From: Candidatus Rifleibacteriota bacterium | GTDB lineage: Bacteria; Muiribacteriota; Ozemobacteria; Ozemobacterales; Ozemobacteraceae | Assembly (NCBI GenBank): GCA_905236675.1 | Contig: CAJOND010000001.1 | Coordinates: 164,839-228,838, forward strand | Direction: 5' to 3' | DNA: 64,000 nt | Part shown: one piece after another, positions 7,687 through 16,742 of the stretch | How the letters are laid out: each line of letters begins with the position of its first letter | How positions within the stretch are numbered: the first letter of the stretch is position 1 | The notes under the pieces: model-generated | Database searches by the model: none | The model's input: the letters and a program-made list of their open reading frames with translations, nothing else | What the model was told of the DNA's origin: nothing | Position numbers and translations under genes: made by a program

Positions 7687-9858
7687 TTAAGATGCCAATA
7701 AATCGCCAAAGATTGTGTTTCTTTTCTTTATTTTATTGTTATTAACAGCTATAGAAATAGCTTTTTGAGTTCCTAAAAAAACCATTGTTTTTTTTGCTCT
7801 GGTTAATCCTGTATAAATGAGATTACGTTGAAGCATCATGTAGTGCTGTGTGTGAGTTATCATAACAACAGCAGGATATTCACTCCCTTGCGATTTATGT
7901 ACAGTAACAGCATAAGCATGAGCTAAGTCAACAAAGTCAGAAGACTGAAAAACAACTGTTCCTTGAGGAAAATCAATAGTTAATTCCTGTTCTTCTATTG
8001 ATATATCAGTTATAACACCAATATCACCATTAAATACATCTAAATCGTAATTGTTTCTAAGCTGAATTACTTTATCGCCTTCCCTGAATATTCTGTTTGC
8101 ATGTTGAATTTCATCTTTCCCGCTTTCTGGAGGATTTAATATTTCCTGTAATATCCCGTTAAGCGATATGGCTCCTAAAGGACCTTTATTCATTGGTGTG
8201 AGAACCTGTATATCTGCTAAAGGATTGTAGTTGAATTTCTTTGGTAAACTTTTCGCAACAATATTTTTTAAAAGAGACAATACTTTATCTACTGGTTCGG
8301 CCTGCAAAAAATAACAGTCAGTAGATGTATGACCATCAGGAACTGTTAAAATAGGCATATTACCATTGTTGATAAGGTGAGCATTTTTTATAATACTAGA
8401 GGTTTCTGCCTGTCTGAAAACTTTATCTAAGGTTATTGTCGGAACTATACCAGATCTTATTAATTCATTTAATACAAGCCCAGCTCCAACAGAAGGCAAC
8501 TGATCAACATCGCCAACCAATATTAAAGATGCATTTGGCGGGACAGCCTGAACTACAGAAAAGAAAAGACTCATATCTATCATAGAAGCTTCATCTAATA
8601 TGAGAACATCACAATCAAGAGGTTTTTCGGAATTGTATTTGAATCCATGAGTCTGGTGATCATATTCTAATAGTCTATGAATCGTTGAAGCATTATAGCC
8701 CGATACTTCAGATAGTCTTTTGGCTGCCCGTCCTGTTGGACTTGCCAGTAAAACATTATGACCTATGAACTTGTGAGCCATAACTACTGCCTTCAAAGTT
8801 GTTGTTTTACCTGTTCCTGGACCTCCAGTAATTATAACCATACCTTTTGTTAAAGAAGTTTCTACTGCTAGCTGTTGAATATCACTTAAATTTAGCCCAT
8901 GGGAATTTATAGCCTGATTTAAAACAGATACGAGTTTTTCTCTGGAAATATTTCTTTTTGAAGCAACCAGTTGTTTGACATAAGGCACACTTTTTGACTC
9001 TGAGTAAAAGTTTAAAGGTAAATAATATAGCTTTCGACCATCAAAATCTCTTAATCTAATTCTGTTTTGCTTCACAAGCTGCTCTAAAGCTTTATTTATT
9101 AAAAGGGAATCATTTACGCCTATTGTTTCTTGAGCAAGTTTAACAAGTTCTTCTAAGGTTAAAAACAGATGTCCTTCTTTATTTACAGAATTAAGTGTAT
9201 AAAAAATACCAGCTACTACCCGTCTTTCGTCGTTTCCAACAATACCAAATTCTGCAGCTATATCATCTGCTTTTTTGAAGCCTATTCCTGGGATTTCATC
9301 TGCTAAGATATAGGGATTTTCTGATACTTTTTTTACAGCTTCTTTATCATATTTCTTAAAAATCTTTGCAGCGTAAGCAGTTGAGATGCCGTGCCCTTGT
9401 AAAAACACCATAATGTCTTGTATAGAACGATGCAGAAAGAACCCTTGAGATATTTTGTCCGCCTTGCTTCGCCCAATACCAGAACATTCAGCTAGTTTTT
9501 CAGGATGATTCTCGATAATATCTAAAGTATCTATTCCAAAAGTATTAACTAATTTCTTTGCTGTTACTGGTCCAATACCTTTTATTAAGCCAGATCCCAG
9601 GAACTTCTCTATTCCTTTTAAAGTCGCGGGTTTTAATAAAGCATATTTTGTGGTTTGGAACTGCATTCCAAAATTTGGATGGCAAACCCAGACTCCATAA
9701 GCCTTAATTTCTTCTCCTGGTTGAATCATGCAAAAATTACCAACCAGGGTTACGCCATTGGGGTAATCTTTTCCGGAGGCTTTTAATACGTGATAACCAT
9801 TTTGTTCATTGGCAAAGGTTATACGTTCTATTGTAACTGTAATACTTTCATTAACCAC
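7687..9858 (-). CDS. recD2: RecD2-type DNA helicase
   Basis: 723 aa, superfamily 1B 5'-3' helicase of the stand-alone RecD2 (YrrC) type. N-terminal OB-like region (about 1-75), helix-hairpin-helix repeats (GSGLIKGIGPVTAKKL; CSGIGRSKADKI; PGIGFKKADDIA), Walker A GGPGTGKTT at 345-353, Walker B LDEASMID around 421, and late motifs VGDVDQLPSVG and AVTVHKSQGSEYPAV. Not the RecBCD subunit, since RecB and RecC are absent nearby and the N-terminal extension is that of RecD2. Role in replication-fork or damage repair is known for the family. Convergent with the M48 gene. Confidence 0.92.
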   Translation of the reverse strand: MVNESITVTIERITFANEQNGYHVLKASGKDYPNGVTLVGNFCMIQPGEEIKAYGVWVCHPNFGMQFQTTKYALLKPATLKGIEKFLGSGLIKGIGPVTAKKLVNTFGIDTLDIIENHPEKLAECSGIGRSKADKISQGFFLHRSIQDIMVFLQGHGISTAYAAKIFKKYDKEAVKKVSENPYILADEIPGIGFKKADDIAAEFGIVGNDERRVVAGIFYTLNSVNKEGHLFLTLEELVKLAQETIGVNDSLLINKALEQLVKQNRIRLRDFDGRKLYYLPLNFYSESKSVPYVKQLVASKRNISREKLVSVLNQAINSHGLNLSDIQQLAVETSLTKGMVIITGGPGTGKTTTLKAVVMAHKFIGHNVLLASPTGRAAKRLSEVSGYNASTIHRLLEYDHQTHGFKYNSEKPLDCDVLILDEASMIDMSLFFSVVQAVPPNASLILVGDVDQLPSVGAGLVLNELIRSGIVPTITLDKVFRQAETSSIIKNAHLINNGNMPILTVPDGHTSTDCYFLQAEPVDKVLSLLKNIVAKSLPKKFNYNPLADIQVLTPMNKGPLGAISLNGILQEILNPPESGKDEIQHANRIFREGDKVIQLRNNYDLDVFNGDIGVITDISIEEQELTIDFPQGTVVFQSSDFVDLAHAYAVTVHKSQGSEYPAVVMITHTQHYMMLQRNLIYTGLTRAKKTMVFLGTQKAISIAVNNNKIKKRNTIFGDLLAS

Positions 9859-9934
9859 ATTTTTATATTAACATATATTGTTTTCCATTCCAATACCATT
9901 GACTTTTGTGTCTATAAAATGATAAGTTTCGACA

Positions 9935-11803
9935 ATGAGTAAAAAATTATCATTAATTTTAGTAGCAATCTTTATTTTTTTATTAATTTTTATTCAAAGT
10001 GACTCATTCAAAAAAGCCACATCTAGTTCTGTTTATACTACTATTTTGTCAACAGATGGGAACATTTACCCAGGTCAAAAGCAAGATTTTATATTTACTA
10101 TTTTTAAGAATAATAAAGGCGAACGGGTTCTCGAAAGCCATGCTAATTTCGGAATAAAATTCAGTTATTCTTTAGATAATGGGGCAAAAAAGAAGTCTAT
10201 TATCCCACTATTATATAATTTGCCAGGGAAATATATTTGTAATTTTGAATTCCCTGAAAATATGGAAGAATCCAATGTGGAAATAACAATATTTCAAGAT
10301 TCCAGAACTGATTGCCAAATCATGAAATGTAATATTCCTGTAAAAAGGGAAAGAGCTATTGTTGTTCAGCCTCCTGTTAAACAGGTTTATACTGGTGATA
10401 AAGTCTGTTTTAAACTAGCTTCGTTAGAGAAGAAAAGTGGTTTAAGCCAGTTCAAAATTCCTATTAGAATCAGACTTATTCCTCCTTCTGGTTATACCAC
10501 AGTTAATAGAATTGTAACTACAGATACTGAGGGACTTGCAACTTTTGAGACAAAAATACACAAAGCTTCACCTGAAGGGTTTTATACTTTTATTTTTCAA
10601 TCAGAAACATTTGAGCAAAGGGTTTTGTTGTATGTAAAAAAAGAAAAAGACGGTAATTTATCTAATGATACCGAGACTTTATACACCCCAATAAATGATG
10701 AAGAGAATAAAGGATTTATTTTTAACCTTAATTGCGAGCGGAATAGCATACTTCTAGCTTATGGCTGCCCAGAATCAGAATTTCGACAAATTGAAATATG
10801 GCAGAACGGTAAACTTCATTATTTTTCCAATTTGCCTTTAGAAGGTGGTATTATTTCTCTCCCTCTTCATAGACCACTTCTTGCTGGTTGTCCAACTTTA
10901 TTTAAAGTTTGGCAAATAAAAGATAATCTGGTTTCCTCTAGTGAAAAAGTTCGATATATAGCATCAAAAAATCGAAGTAAAGTTAATACATTCCTGACGG
11001 ATGTGAATTTTGAGTTCCAAAATACAGAAAAAGACAAACTTGCTGCTGCTTTTTCACGAAAAGGTTTTATAGGAACATCTCCTAATGTTAATTCAAAAAA
11101 TCTTACAAAGGTTTTTACTTCTGATTTAAAAGCTGTTAATCTATCGTCTCAAAACGAAATTCCTCTTTCTTATTATGAAAGCTTTTTGAAAGAAACAAAT
11201 GAAGAATTTAAATCTGATTATATTTTTATTGAAGATAAATATAAAATTAATAATGCAGAAAGTTGTCGTATTTTCCTTGACTCAAATGAATTTTTACAAA
11301 ATTATATAGAAGATTTAAATACTAGAGAATTAGTATTGAATAATCTTTTGCAAGAATGTATCTGTAGAACAGACAGATTCCAATTTCTTAATTTGCAAGA
11401 GAAAAAAAATGAAATAGAAGAAATCGAATCATTGTTGATTCCTATTTCTGAATTATATAACTACCTGAATAAGTTCCCTAATGAGAAGAAAAAATATGCA
11501 CCTTTAATATTAAGCTGTGTCTTGAGAATGAAAGAAATTGTTTTTATTCCGGCAGAATTAAATTTTGATTTGTCACAAAAGCAATATGATTTAAATCTTT
11601 TACCAATGCTCGATATAGTTCCCTATGCCAGAAGTTTTCAAAGTATTCAAGGAATTCTCAAACCTGAAGGTAAAATTAAGTTAAGTAATGATAATTCTTC
11701 TAAAATTATCGAATTAGATGATAGACCTTCAGATATAAAAATTGATAATTATGATAGTATTGAAAATCTGCGTTCTTTGCCTCTTTTAATAAAAATAAAA
11801 TGA
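9935..11803 (+). CDS. Exported protein with Ig-like beta domains, unknown function
   Basis: 622 aa. An N-terminal hydrophobic segment (about 5-23) works as a signal anchor or signal peptide. Two beta-rich repeats follow: about 35-130 (starting TDGNIYPGQKQDFIFTI) and about 145-235 (VYTGDKVCFKLAS, then YTTVNRIVTTDTEGLATFE and GFYTFIF). The pattern of a gated strand, a 'T-D-x-x-G' turn and a final G-F/Y-Y-x-F strand resembles macroglobulin-type (MG) or Big-type Ig folds. The second half is Lys/Glu-rich and unassigned. It lies 96 bp before the secreted GH13 gene, so they may be one operon at the cell surface. I do not recognise the family. Confidence 0.7.
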   Translation: MSKKLSLILVAIFIFLLIFIQSDSFKKATSSSVYTTILSTDGNIYPGQKQDFIFTIFKNNKGERVLESHANFGIKFSYSLDNGAKKKSIIPLLYNLPGKYICNFEFPENMEESNVEITIFQDSRTDCQIMKCNIPVKRERAIVVQPPVKQVYTGDKVCFKLASLEKKSGLSQFKIPIRIRLIPPSGYTTVNRIVTTDTEGLATFETKIHKASPEGFYTFIFQSETFEQRVLLYVKKEKDGNLSNDTETLYTPINDEENKGFIFNLNCERNSILLAYGCPESEFRQIEIWQNGKLHYFSNLPLEGGIISLPLHRPLLAGCPTLFKVWQIKDNLVSSSEKVRYIASKNRSKVNTFLTDVNFEFQNTEKDKLAAAFSRKGFIGTSPNVNSKNLTKVFTSDLKAVNLSSQNEIPLSYYESFLKETNEEFKSDYIFIEDKYKINNAESCRIFLDSNEFLQNYIEDLNTRELVLNNLLQECICRTDRFQFLNLQEKKNEIEEIESLLIPISELYNYLNKFPNEKKKYAPLILSCVLRMKEIVFIPAELNFDLSQKQYDLNLLPMLDIVPYARSFQSIQGILKPEGKIKLSNDNSSKIIELDDRPSDIKIDNYDSIENLRSLPLLIKIK

Positions 11804-11899
11804 AAATAATAATTTTATCTAAAATTGTCTATACGATTGACGGATGAGCAGTATTTCATTATAATTGTACAAATCAAAAATACCCTTGGAGGGAAACAG

Positions 11900-14284
11900 A
11901 TGCGTTCTTATAAGTTAGGAAAGGTTTGTTTTGGTGTTAGCTTAGCAATAATGATGTCTTTAGGCATTTCATATGCTGCTAATCTTGAAGAAAACTTTAA
12001 TAATGGCTTAAAAAACATAGCTAAATATAATCTTAATTCATCACGTTTTATTACAGAAAATGGAAAGAAAGTTTCAGTAACAGCCTATGGTTCTGATTCT
12101 AATGCTGTTGATTCATTCCAAAGAATGCTGGTATCAGAAGTTTCTACTGCTTCAGATATAGATGAAGCTATAGAACAACTTAAAATTTTCGGAGTAAAAG
12201 TATCTAATACCGCTGAAAAAGAAGCTTTCGATCAAGGTTTAAATTTACTCGAAAAAAGAGTTAAATTCCTTTCACAGACAGAAAATCCTAAGCTTGCTGA
12301 TAAATTAGGTGAATTTAGTAATATTCGTAGTGAATTTGAAGAATTTCACCAGAATATTTCAGATGATCAGACTGAACTAGATGAAGCTTCTTTGATTAAA
12401 GCATCTCAGAGTCGTTCAACTACAACAAATAGAAGAACTTCTACTACTAATAGAACTTCATCTGCTAATAGAACAGCAACTACTAATAAGAGTAAAAAAA
12501 CTGCTACTCCAAAACCTTCTGTTAGAGTAAAAAGAGAAGTATCTACTTCAAAGCTTGGTGCTTATGTTGCAAATGGGAAAACAAGTTTTGCTGTTTATTC
12601 TCCAGAAGCTACAGAAGTTAAGCTTTATTTATTTGCTAAACCAACAGATAAAACAGGTAAGGCTTTTGCTATGAAGAAAGGCCCCGATGGAGTTTGGAAA
12701 GCTTCTGTCGATGGAGAACTTTATGGCACTTATTATGGATTTACAGCAGATGGCCCCAAAGGTCCAGGTTATCTCTTCGATAAGACCAGATTACTTTCCG
12801 ACCCTTATGCATTTGCAAACTATAATCATAATGGTAAATCAATTGTTGTAGATAGAAATTACAACTGGAAATGCAAAAGCTTCAAGCGCCCTGCTGCAAA
12901 AGATGCAGTTATTTATGAAATGCACGTAAAAGATTTTACTGCACATAAGAGTTCTGGCGTTAAAGAACCATATAAAGGCAAATATTTAGGTTTGTTGCAA
13001 GGCAAAGGAACTAGTAAAGTTCTTGGACATTTAAAAGAATTAGGTGTTAATACAATTGAATTAATGCCAGTTCACGAATATGATAATGATTTTGCAGGTC
13101 ATCCAAACCATTGGGGTTATATGACAACTCACTTCTTTGCTCCTGAATCTGCTTATGCTAGTGGGGCAAATGGTCAGGGTGTTAAGGAACTTAAAGCAGC
13201 AATAGATGGATTGCACAGTGAAGGATTCGCTGTAATTCTTGATGTTGTTTTCAATCATACTGCAGAAGGTAATGAACAAGGTACACCAATTAATTTCAAG
13301 GGTTTTGACAATGCTGGTTATTACCGCTTGATGCCCAATGATAAGAATTATTACTGGAATGGTACTGGTTGTGGCAATGAAATGCACACTGAAAGCCCAA
13401 TGTGCCGTAAGATGATTCTTGATTCATTGAAATATTGGATGAGTGAATATAAAGTCGATGGTTTCAGATTTGACCTTGGTACTATTATAGATAAAGGTAC
13501 AATGCAGGCTATAATCGATGAATTGCCTTCTTCCACAATTCTTACTTCTGAACCCTGGGCAGCTGATTGGCAGAGAAACCAGTGGGCAAAGGCCGACTTC
13601 AGAAATAGCAAACTTGCTAAATGGAACGATGATTTCAGAGAAAATGTAAGAAGTTTGGCTGGCGGAAATGTTAATCGAAATAATTTAATGACAGTTCTAG
13701 CTGGTTCTTGTTTCTGGTGGGCTGCTAAACCAGCAGAAAGCTTGAATTACATTGAAGCTCATGATGGTTATACCATTAATGACCTGTTTAAAGGTGATAA
13801 AAAGAGACAGAGAATTGCAGCTATAGCTCTTCTCACTGCTCAAGGTATTCCTATGTTACATGCTGGACAAGAATTTGGCAGAAGCAAGGGTGGAAACGAA
13901 AATTCTTACGACCAGGATAACGCAACTAACTGGATTGACTGGACAACAAAAGAAAAGAATAAAGACTTATTCGATCTCTACAAAGGTTTGATCGCACTTC
14001 GTATGAAGTATCCGAACTTCAGATCTCCTGTTGCTATGAATAATCAGACTATGCAATGGATTCAGCCAGGCAATCAGAATGCTTTAGGTATGTATCTCAA
14101 AGGTGACACTGATTTCCTAGTATTATTCAATGGCGATAACAGAGATTGGGTTAGCTTCAAGCTCCCACAGAGTGGTGCCTGGAAAGTCGTCTGTGATGGT
14201 GAAAAAATCAATGATGCTGGATTATATACGGCAGAAGGCGATTATAACGTTCCACCAACAACTGCTATAATTCTAAAGAAATAA
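11900..14284 (+). CDS. Secreted GH13 enzyme with CBM48 (pullulanase/isoamylase type)
   Basis: 794 aa. Signal peptide with cleavage after SYA (about residue 24). A helical region follows to about 170, then a Thr/Ser/Asn/Arg low-complexity linker (about 175-215) and a CBM48-like domain (LGAYVANGKTSFAVYSPEA). The GH13 barrel carries region I DVVFNHTAEG, region II GFRFDLG (nucleophile Asp525), region III SEPWAADW (acid/base Glu551) and region IV EAHDGY (Asp622). HPNHWGYMTTHFFAPE matches debranching enzymes, so alpha-1,6 cleavage of starch or glycogen is likely. ATG 11900 was chosen over upstream TTG 11825 because GGAGG lies 7 bases before it and the signal peptide then starts properly. All catalytic residues are present. 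Confidence 0.9.
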   Translation: MRSYKLGKVCFGVSLAIMMSLGISYAANLEENFNNGLKNIAKYNLNSSRFITENGKKVSVTAYGSDSNAVDSFQRMLVSEVSTASDIDEAIEQLKIFGVKVSNTAEKEAFDQGLNLLEKRVKFLSQTENPKLADKLGEFSNIRSEFEEFHQNISDDQTELDEASLIKASQSRSTTTNRRTSTTNRTSSANRTATTNKSKKTATPKPSVRVKREVSTSKLGAYVANGKTSFAVYSPEATEVKLYLFAKPTDKTGKAFAMKKGPDGVWKASVDGELYGTYYGFTADGPKGPGYLFDKTRLLSDPYAFANYNHNGKSIVVDRNYNWKCKSFKRPAAKDAVIYEMHVKDFTAHKSSGVKEPYKGKYLGLLQGKGTSKVLGHLKELGVNTIELMPVHEYDNDFAGHPNHWGYMTTHFFAPESAYASGANGQGVKELKAAIDGLHSEGFAVILDVVFNHTAEGNEQGTPINFKGFDNAGYYRLMPNDKNYYWNGTGCGNEMHTESPMCRKMILDSLKYWMSEYKVDGFRFDLGTIIDKGTMQAIIDELPSSTILTSEPWAADWQRNQWAKADFRNSKLAKWNDDFRENVRSLAGGNVNRNNLMTVLAGSCFWWAAKPAESLNYIEAHDGYTINDLFKGDKKRQRIAAIALLTAQGIPMLHAGQEFGRSKGGNENSYDQDNATNWIDWTTKEKNKDLFDLYKGLIALRMKYPNFRSPVAMNNQTMQWIQPGNQNALGMYLKGDTDFLVLFNGDNRDWVSFKLPQSGAWKVVCDGEKINDAGLYTAEGDYNVPPTTAIILKK

Positions 14285-14297
14285 TCGTTTTTGAAAT

Positions 14298-14335
14298 AAA
14301 AAAACAGCTTTATAAATTAAAGCTGTTTTTTTTAT
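14298..14335 (+). terminator. Intrinsic terminator after the GH13 gene
   Basis: Stem AACAGCTTTA / TAAAGCTGTT with a 5-base loop followed by a T-rich run; A-rich upstream, so it may work in both directions between the convergent genes ending at 14284 and 14383. Confidence 0.85.
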
Positions 14336-14382
14336 TTTAGAAACTACAACTAGCTATTTGTTTATTTAAAATTAATTTAATC

Positions 14383-14874
14383 TTATATGTCTTCTTTATC
14401 TTCTTTGGTTTCTTTTTTAATATCACCAAAGAGTTTAACTGTTTTTGAAATTTGATTTGGATGAAGAACTGGTATCCATCGTAATTCTAAATTTTCTTTA
14501 TTCAGTGTGCCTTTAATGATGTAGTCTTGTCTAATTGTCATGTTAAAAGATTTATTGCCACCTCCTTCAAAGACAAACCCACATCTTTTGCAGTATGACT
14601 GATAAAAAGAAGATACTTGTTCAAATGCTGTACCTATTTTCAAATCACATTCGCCTATTAATTCTTTATTTACTTCAGTTAATCTTTCCGTAAATGGGGG
14701 TATCTCTAAAACTTTATCGAAAGTTAAATCATCGTATAAGTTAATATAGTATTTCTCATTATAGCTTTTATAACCGAAATAAATAACGGTACCTAAAATA
14801 ATAATGATAATTACAAAAATAGTAGTAGCAGCACCGCCTTTTTTGTTCATTTTGAAAGATAATAGATGTTTCAT
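14383..14874 (-). CDS. Small membrane-anchored protein, unknown function
   Basis: 163 aa. Basic N-terminus (KHLLSFKMNKKGG) followed by one strong transmembrane helix (about 16-35, Ile-rich), then an extracytoplasmic domain with three Cys (GECDLK, YCKRCGF) that could form a disulfide, and a charged, Lys/Glu-rich tail. ATG 14874 has GAGG 8 bases upstream; an inner ATG nine codons in is possible. Convergent with the GH13 gene and divergent from tRNA-Val. I do not recognise the family. Confidence 0.65.
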   Translation of the reverse strand: MKHLLSFKMNKKGGAATTIFVIIIIILGTVIYFGYKSYNEKYYINLYDDLTFDKVLEIPPFTERLTEVNKELIGECDLKIGTAFEQVSSFYQSYCKRCGFVFEGGGNKSFNMTIRQDYIIKGTLNKENLELRWIPVLHPNQISKTVKLFGDIKKETKEDKEDI

Positions 14875-14934
14875 TTCAATAACCTCGTTTAATAGAAATA
14901 TAATTAACCGAAATCTTATTGCAACTAAATATTA

Positions 14935-14963
14935 TTGACATTTAAAAGAACAAATGGTAGTAT
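14935..14963 (+). promoter_or_regulatory. Sigma-70-type promoter of tRNA-Val
   Basis: TTGACA (14935-14940), a 17-base spacer and TAGTAT (14958-14963), placing the transcript start 6-8 bases before the mature tRNA 5' end. Confidence 0.75.
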
Positions 14964-14975
14964 CTATTCATACAA

Positions 14976-15049
14976 AGGCTCGTGGCTCAGTTGGTTAGAG
15001 CACCACCGTGACATGGTGGGGGTCCTCGGTTCGAATCCGAGCGGGCCTA
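14976..15049 (+). tRNA. tRNA-Val (anticodon GAC)
   Basis: 74-base cloverleaf: acceptor AGGCTCG/CGGGCCT, D arm GCTC/GAGC, anticodon stem CCACC/GGTGG around loop GTGACAT (anticodon GAC, reading GUC/GUU), 5-base variable loop, T arm CTCGG/CCGAG around TTCGAAT. CCA is not encoded; a T-rich run follows. The last 19 bases belong to a 31-bp repeat duplicated at 25944, so this gene is the integration target of the island downstream. The T-rich tract after it can end transcription. Confidence 0.95.
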
Positions 15050-15061
15050 TTTTTTATTTTA
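15031..15061 (+). repeat. Left attachment-site repeat (attL)
   Basis: 31 bases beginning TCGAATCCGAGCGGGCCTAT and running through the T-rich tail; covers the T-loop, 3' T-stem strand, 3' acceptor strand and discriminator of tRNA-Val. Identical to 25944-25974. Confidence 0.9.
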
Positions 15062-15217
15062 GGGATTTCTACCAACTACAATAAATCCAAACAATTTCGC
15101 AGAATTTGCTTTACCCAAAATAATCCTTCATAAAAAGAATCACAAAAATAAATATATAGTTGAAATTTTTATAAATTCATAATATATTTTAAATATACTT
15201 TAAATATTTTAAAATTT

Positions 15218-16426
15218 ATGATTTTCAGAAACTATTATTTAAATAAAATAAAACCATTTATTGGGAAGCCTGTTATAAAAGCGATAACAGGCTTAAGACG
15301 TGTTGGAAAAAGCACCTTTATAAAACAGATAATAGATTATCTGCAAAAAGAAAAAGACGTAAAACCAGCTAACATTATATATATAAACAAAGAATCCTTA
15401 GATTTTGATTTTATTACTAATTACAAAGAGTTAAATGATTATGTATCGAAAAAGATAAAAAATAAACAAAGCAAAGCCTATATATTCATTGATGAAATAC
15501 AAGAAATTGAAGCCTTTGAAAAAACAATAGCCTCATGGTCCGGGGAGCAGGATAAATATGACATTACTATAACAGGTTCTAATTCCTCTATGTTTTCAAG
15601 CGAGTTAGCTACTAAGTTAACAGGTAGATATATCGATTTCCCTATTTATCCTTTTTCTTTAGGTGAATATAAAGAACTTTACCCTAATATAACTTCAATA
15701 GAAACACTCTTTGAGAACTACATAAAATATGGCGGTATGCCTGGTTTAAAAATACTTGAAAAGCTGGAAGATGATTCTGCTTTTATGTTTTTAAGAAGTA
15801 TCCACGATACTATTGTTCTAAAAGATATTGTCAGAAGGAAAAATATTCGTAACGTTGAATTACTAAGAAATATCTGTAATTTCTTTTATTCTAATATTTC
15901 CAACCCTACAACGGCTCTGAGTATTAATTCTTTTTTGAAAAATCAGCATATAAAATCTTCTGTTCCCTCAATATTAGCTTATATGGAGGGATTAACCGAT
16001 GCTCAGCTTTTTTATCAATGTAAAAGATACGATTTAAAAGGGAAAAAGCATTTGGAGATTAACAGCAAATACTATGCTTCTGATATAGGGCTTAGACATT
16101 CTCAAATAGGTTTTTCTGTTAAAGATTTTTCGAACATATTAGAAAATATTGTTTATTTAGAGCTTAAGCGCAGGTTTGATTCTGTTTATACTGGTGAAAT
16201 AAATACCTTTGAAATAGATTTTATAGCCTTAAAAAATGCAGAACCCTTTTATTTTCAAGTATGTAAAAACCTGGATAATGATTCAACTCTGCAAAGAGAA
16301 ATAAAATCTTTGCTCGCTGTAAAAGATAATTACCCCAAATACATAATAACTTATGATAAATACCCCAGTTCAGATATTTCTGGAATTAAAGTTATAAATA
16401 TCATTGATTTTTTATTAGGGAATTAG
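15218..16426 (+). CDS. AAA ATPase with DUF4143 domain
   Basis: 402 aa. N-terminal ATPase: Walker A GLRRVGKST near residues 26-34 and Walker B YIFIDEIQE near 90, followed by the sensor-like ITGSNSSMFSSELATKLTGR stretch. The C-terminal part has the DUF4143 nuclease-fold signature, with ENIVYLELKRR then IDFIALKN and FQVCKNL (the E...D...xxQxC/xK pattern). Family members are common, poorly understood cargo of variable loci. First gene inside the island, in the place an integrase usually takes. The stop codon TAG lies inside a heptamer array that extends into the last codons. TA-rich 168 bp upstream, no clear ribosome site. Confidence 0.85.
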   Translation: MIFRNYYLNKIKPFIGKPVIKAITGLRRVGKSTFIKQIIDYLQKEKDVKPANIIYINKESLDFDFITNYKELNDYVSKKIKNKQSKAYIFIDEIQEIEAFEKTIASWSGEQDKYDITITGSNSSMFSSELATKLTGRYIDFPIYPFSLGEYKELYPNITSIETLFENYIKYGGMPGLKILEKLEDDSAFMFLRSIHDTIVLKDIVRRKNIRNVELLRNICNFFYSNISNPTTALSINSFLKNQHIKSSVPSILAYMEGLTDAQLFYQCKRYDLKGKKHLEINSKYYASDIGLRHSQIGFSVKDFSNILENIVYLELKRRFDSVYTGEINTFEIDFIALKNAEPFYFQVCKNLDNDSTLQREIKSLLAVKDNYPKYIITYDKYPSSDISGIKVINIIDFLLGN

Positions 16427-16450
16427 GGAGATAGGGCGTAGGGATAAGGG
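16414..16450. repeat. TAGGG-type heptamer array at the DUF4143 gene stop
   Basis: From the stop codon the bases divide as TAGGGAG, ATAGGGC, GTAGGGA, TAAGGGC. Two further partial units (TTAGGGA, ATTAGGG) lie in the last codons of the gene. Same unit type as 1458-1496. Confidence 0.65.
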
Positions 16451-16452
16451 CA

Positions 16453-16574
16453 TTGTCCGCTAGGACAATACTTTAATAACCGTGGGCAACAAAGTTGCCA
16501 CGGGGAAGAACCCTCAAAAACTTGTCCGTCAGGACAATACTTAATTAACCTAGGGCGACGTTAGTCGCCCTAGG
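16453..16574. repeat. Two tandem double-hairpin modules
   Basis: Module A: hairpin TTGTCC-GCTA-GGACAA (16453-16468), linker ATACTTTAATAA, then a second hairpin CGTGGGCAAC/GTTGCCACG (16480-16503). Module B: TTGTCC-GTCA-GGACAA (16522-16537), a near-identical linker, then hairpin CCTAGGGCGAC/GTCGCCCTAGG (16549-16574). The first hairpin and linker are kept, the second hairpin changes sequence but keeps pairing. They fill the gap between the ATPase and the methyltransferase, which end towards each other. Confidence 0.7.
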
Positions 16575-16594
16575 AACAGACTACACCCATTAAG

Positions 16595-16690
16595 AAGCTC
16601 CCCCACGAAATGGTGGGGGAGCTGGATTTGGCGAAGCCAAAGACTGAGGGGGCTGATTGCTAAAAGCAATCTGTGAGGGGCGCTACTTCA
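16595..16690. repeat. GC-rich palindromic element (REP/MITE-like)
   Basis: Successive hairpins: AGCTCCCCCAC/GTGGGGGAGCT with a short loop (one base mismatch region), TTTGGC-GAA-GCCAAA, then GACTGAGGGGGC and GATTGC/GCAATC. Much more G+C-rich than the surroundings and built like the element at 27999-28175. Non-coding. Confidence 0.6.
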
Positions 16691-16696
16691 TACACT

Positions 16697-16742
16697 TCTC
16701 AGTTTTCAACTTTCAACTTTCAACTTTCATCTTTCAGTTTTC
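16697..16742. repeat. Heptamer array at the methyltransferase stop
   Basis: Read on the gene's strand (minus): TGAAAGA, three TGAAAGT, TGAAAAC, TGAG. The first TGA is the stop codon of the methyltransferase (16734-16736). Confidence 0.75.

Noticed and set aside
16453..16690. CRISPR array
   Set aside because: The repeats are two hairpin modules and one palindrome with unequal spacing and no cas genes nearby.
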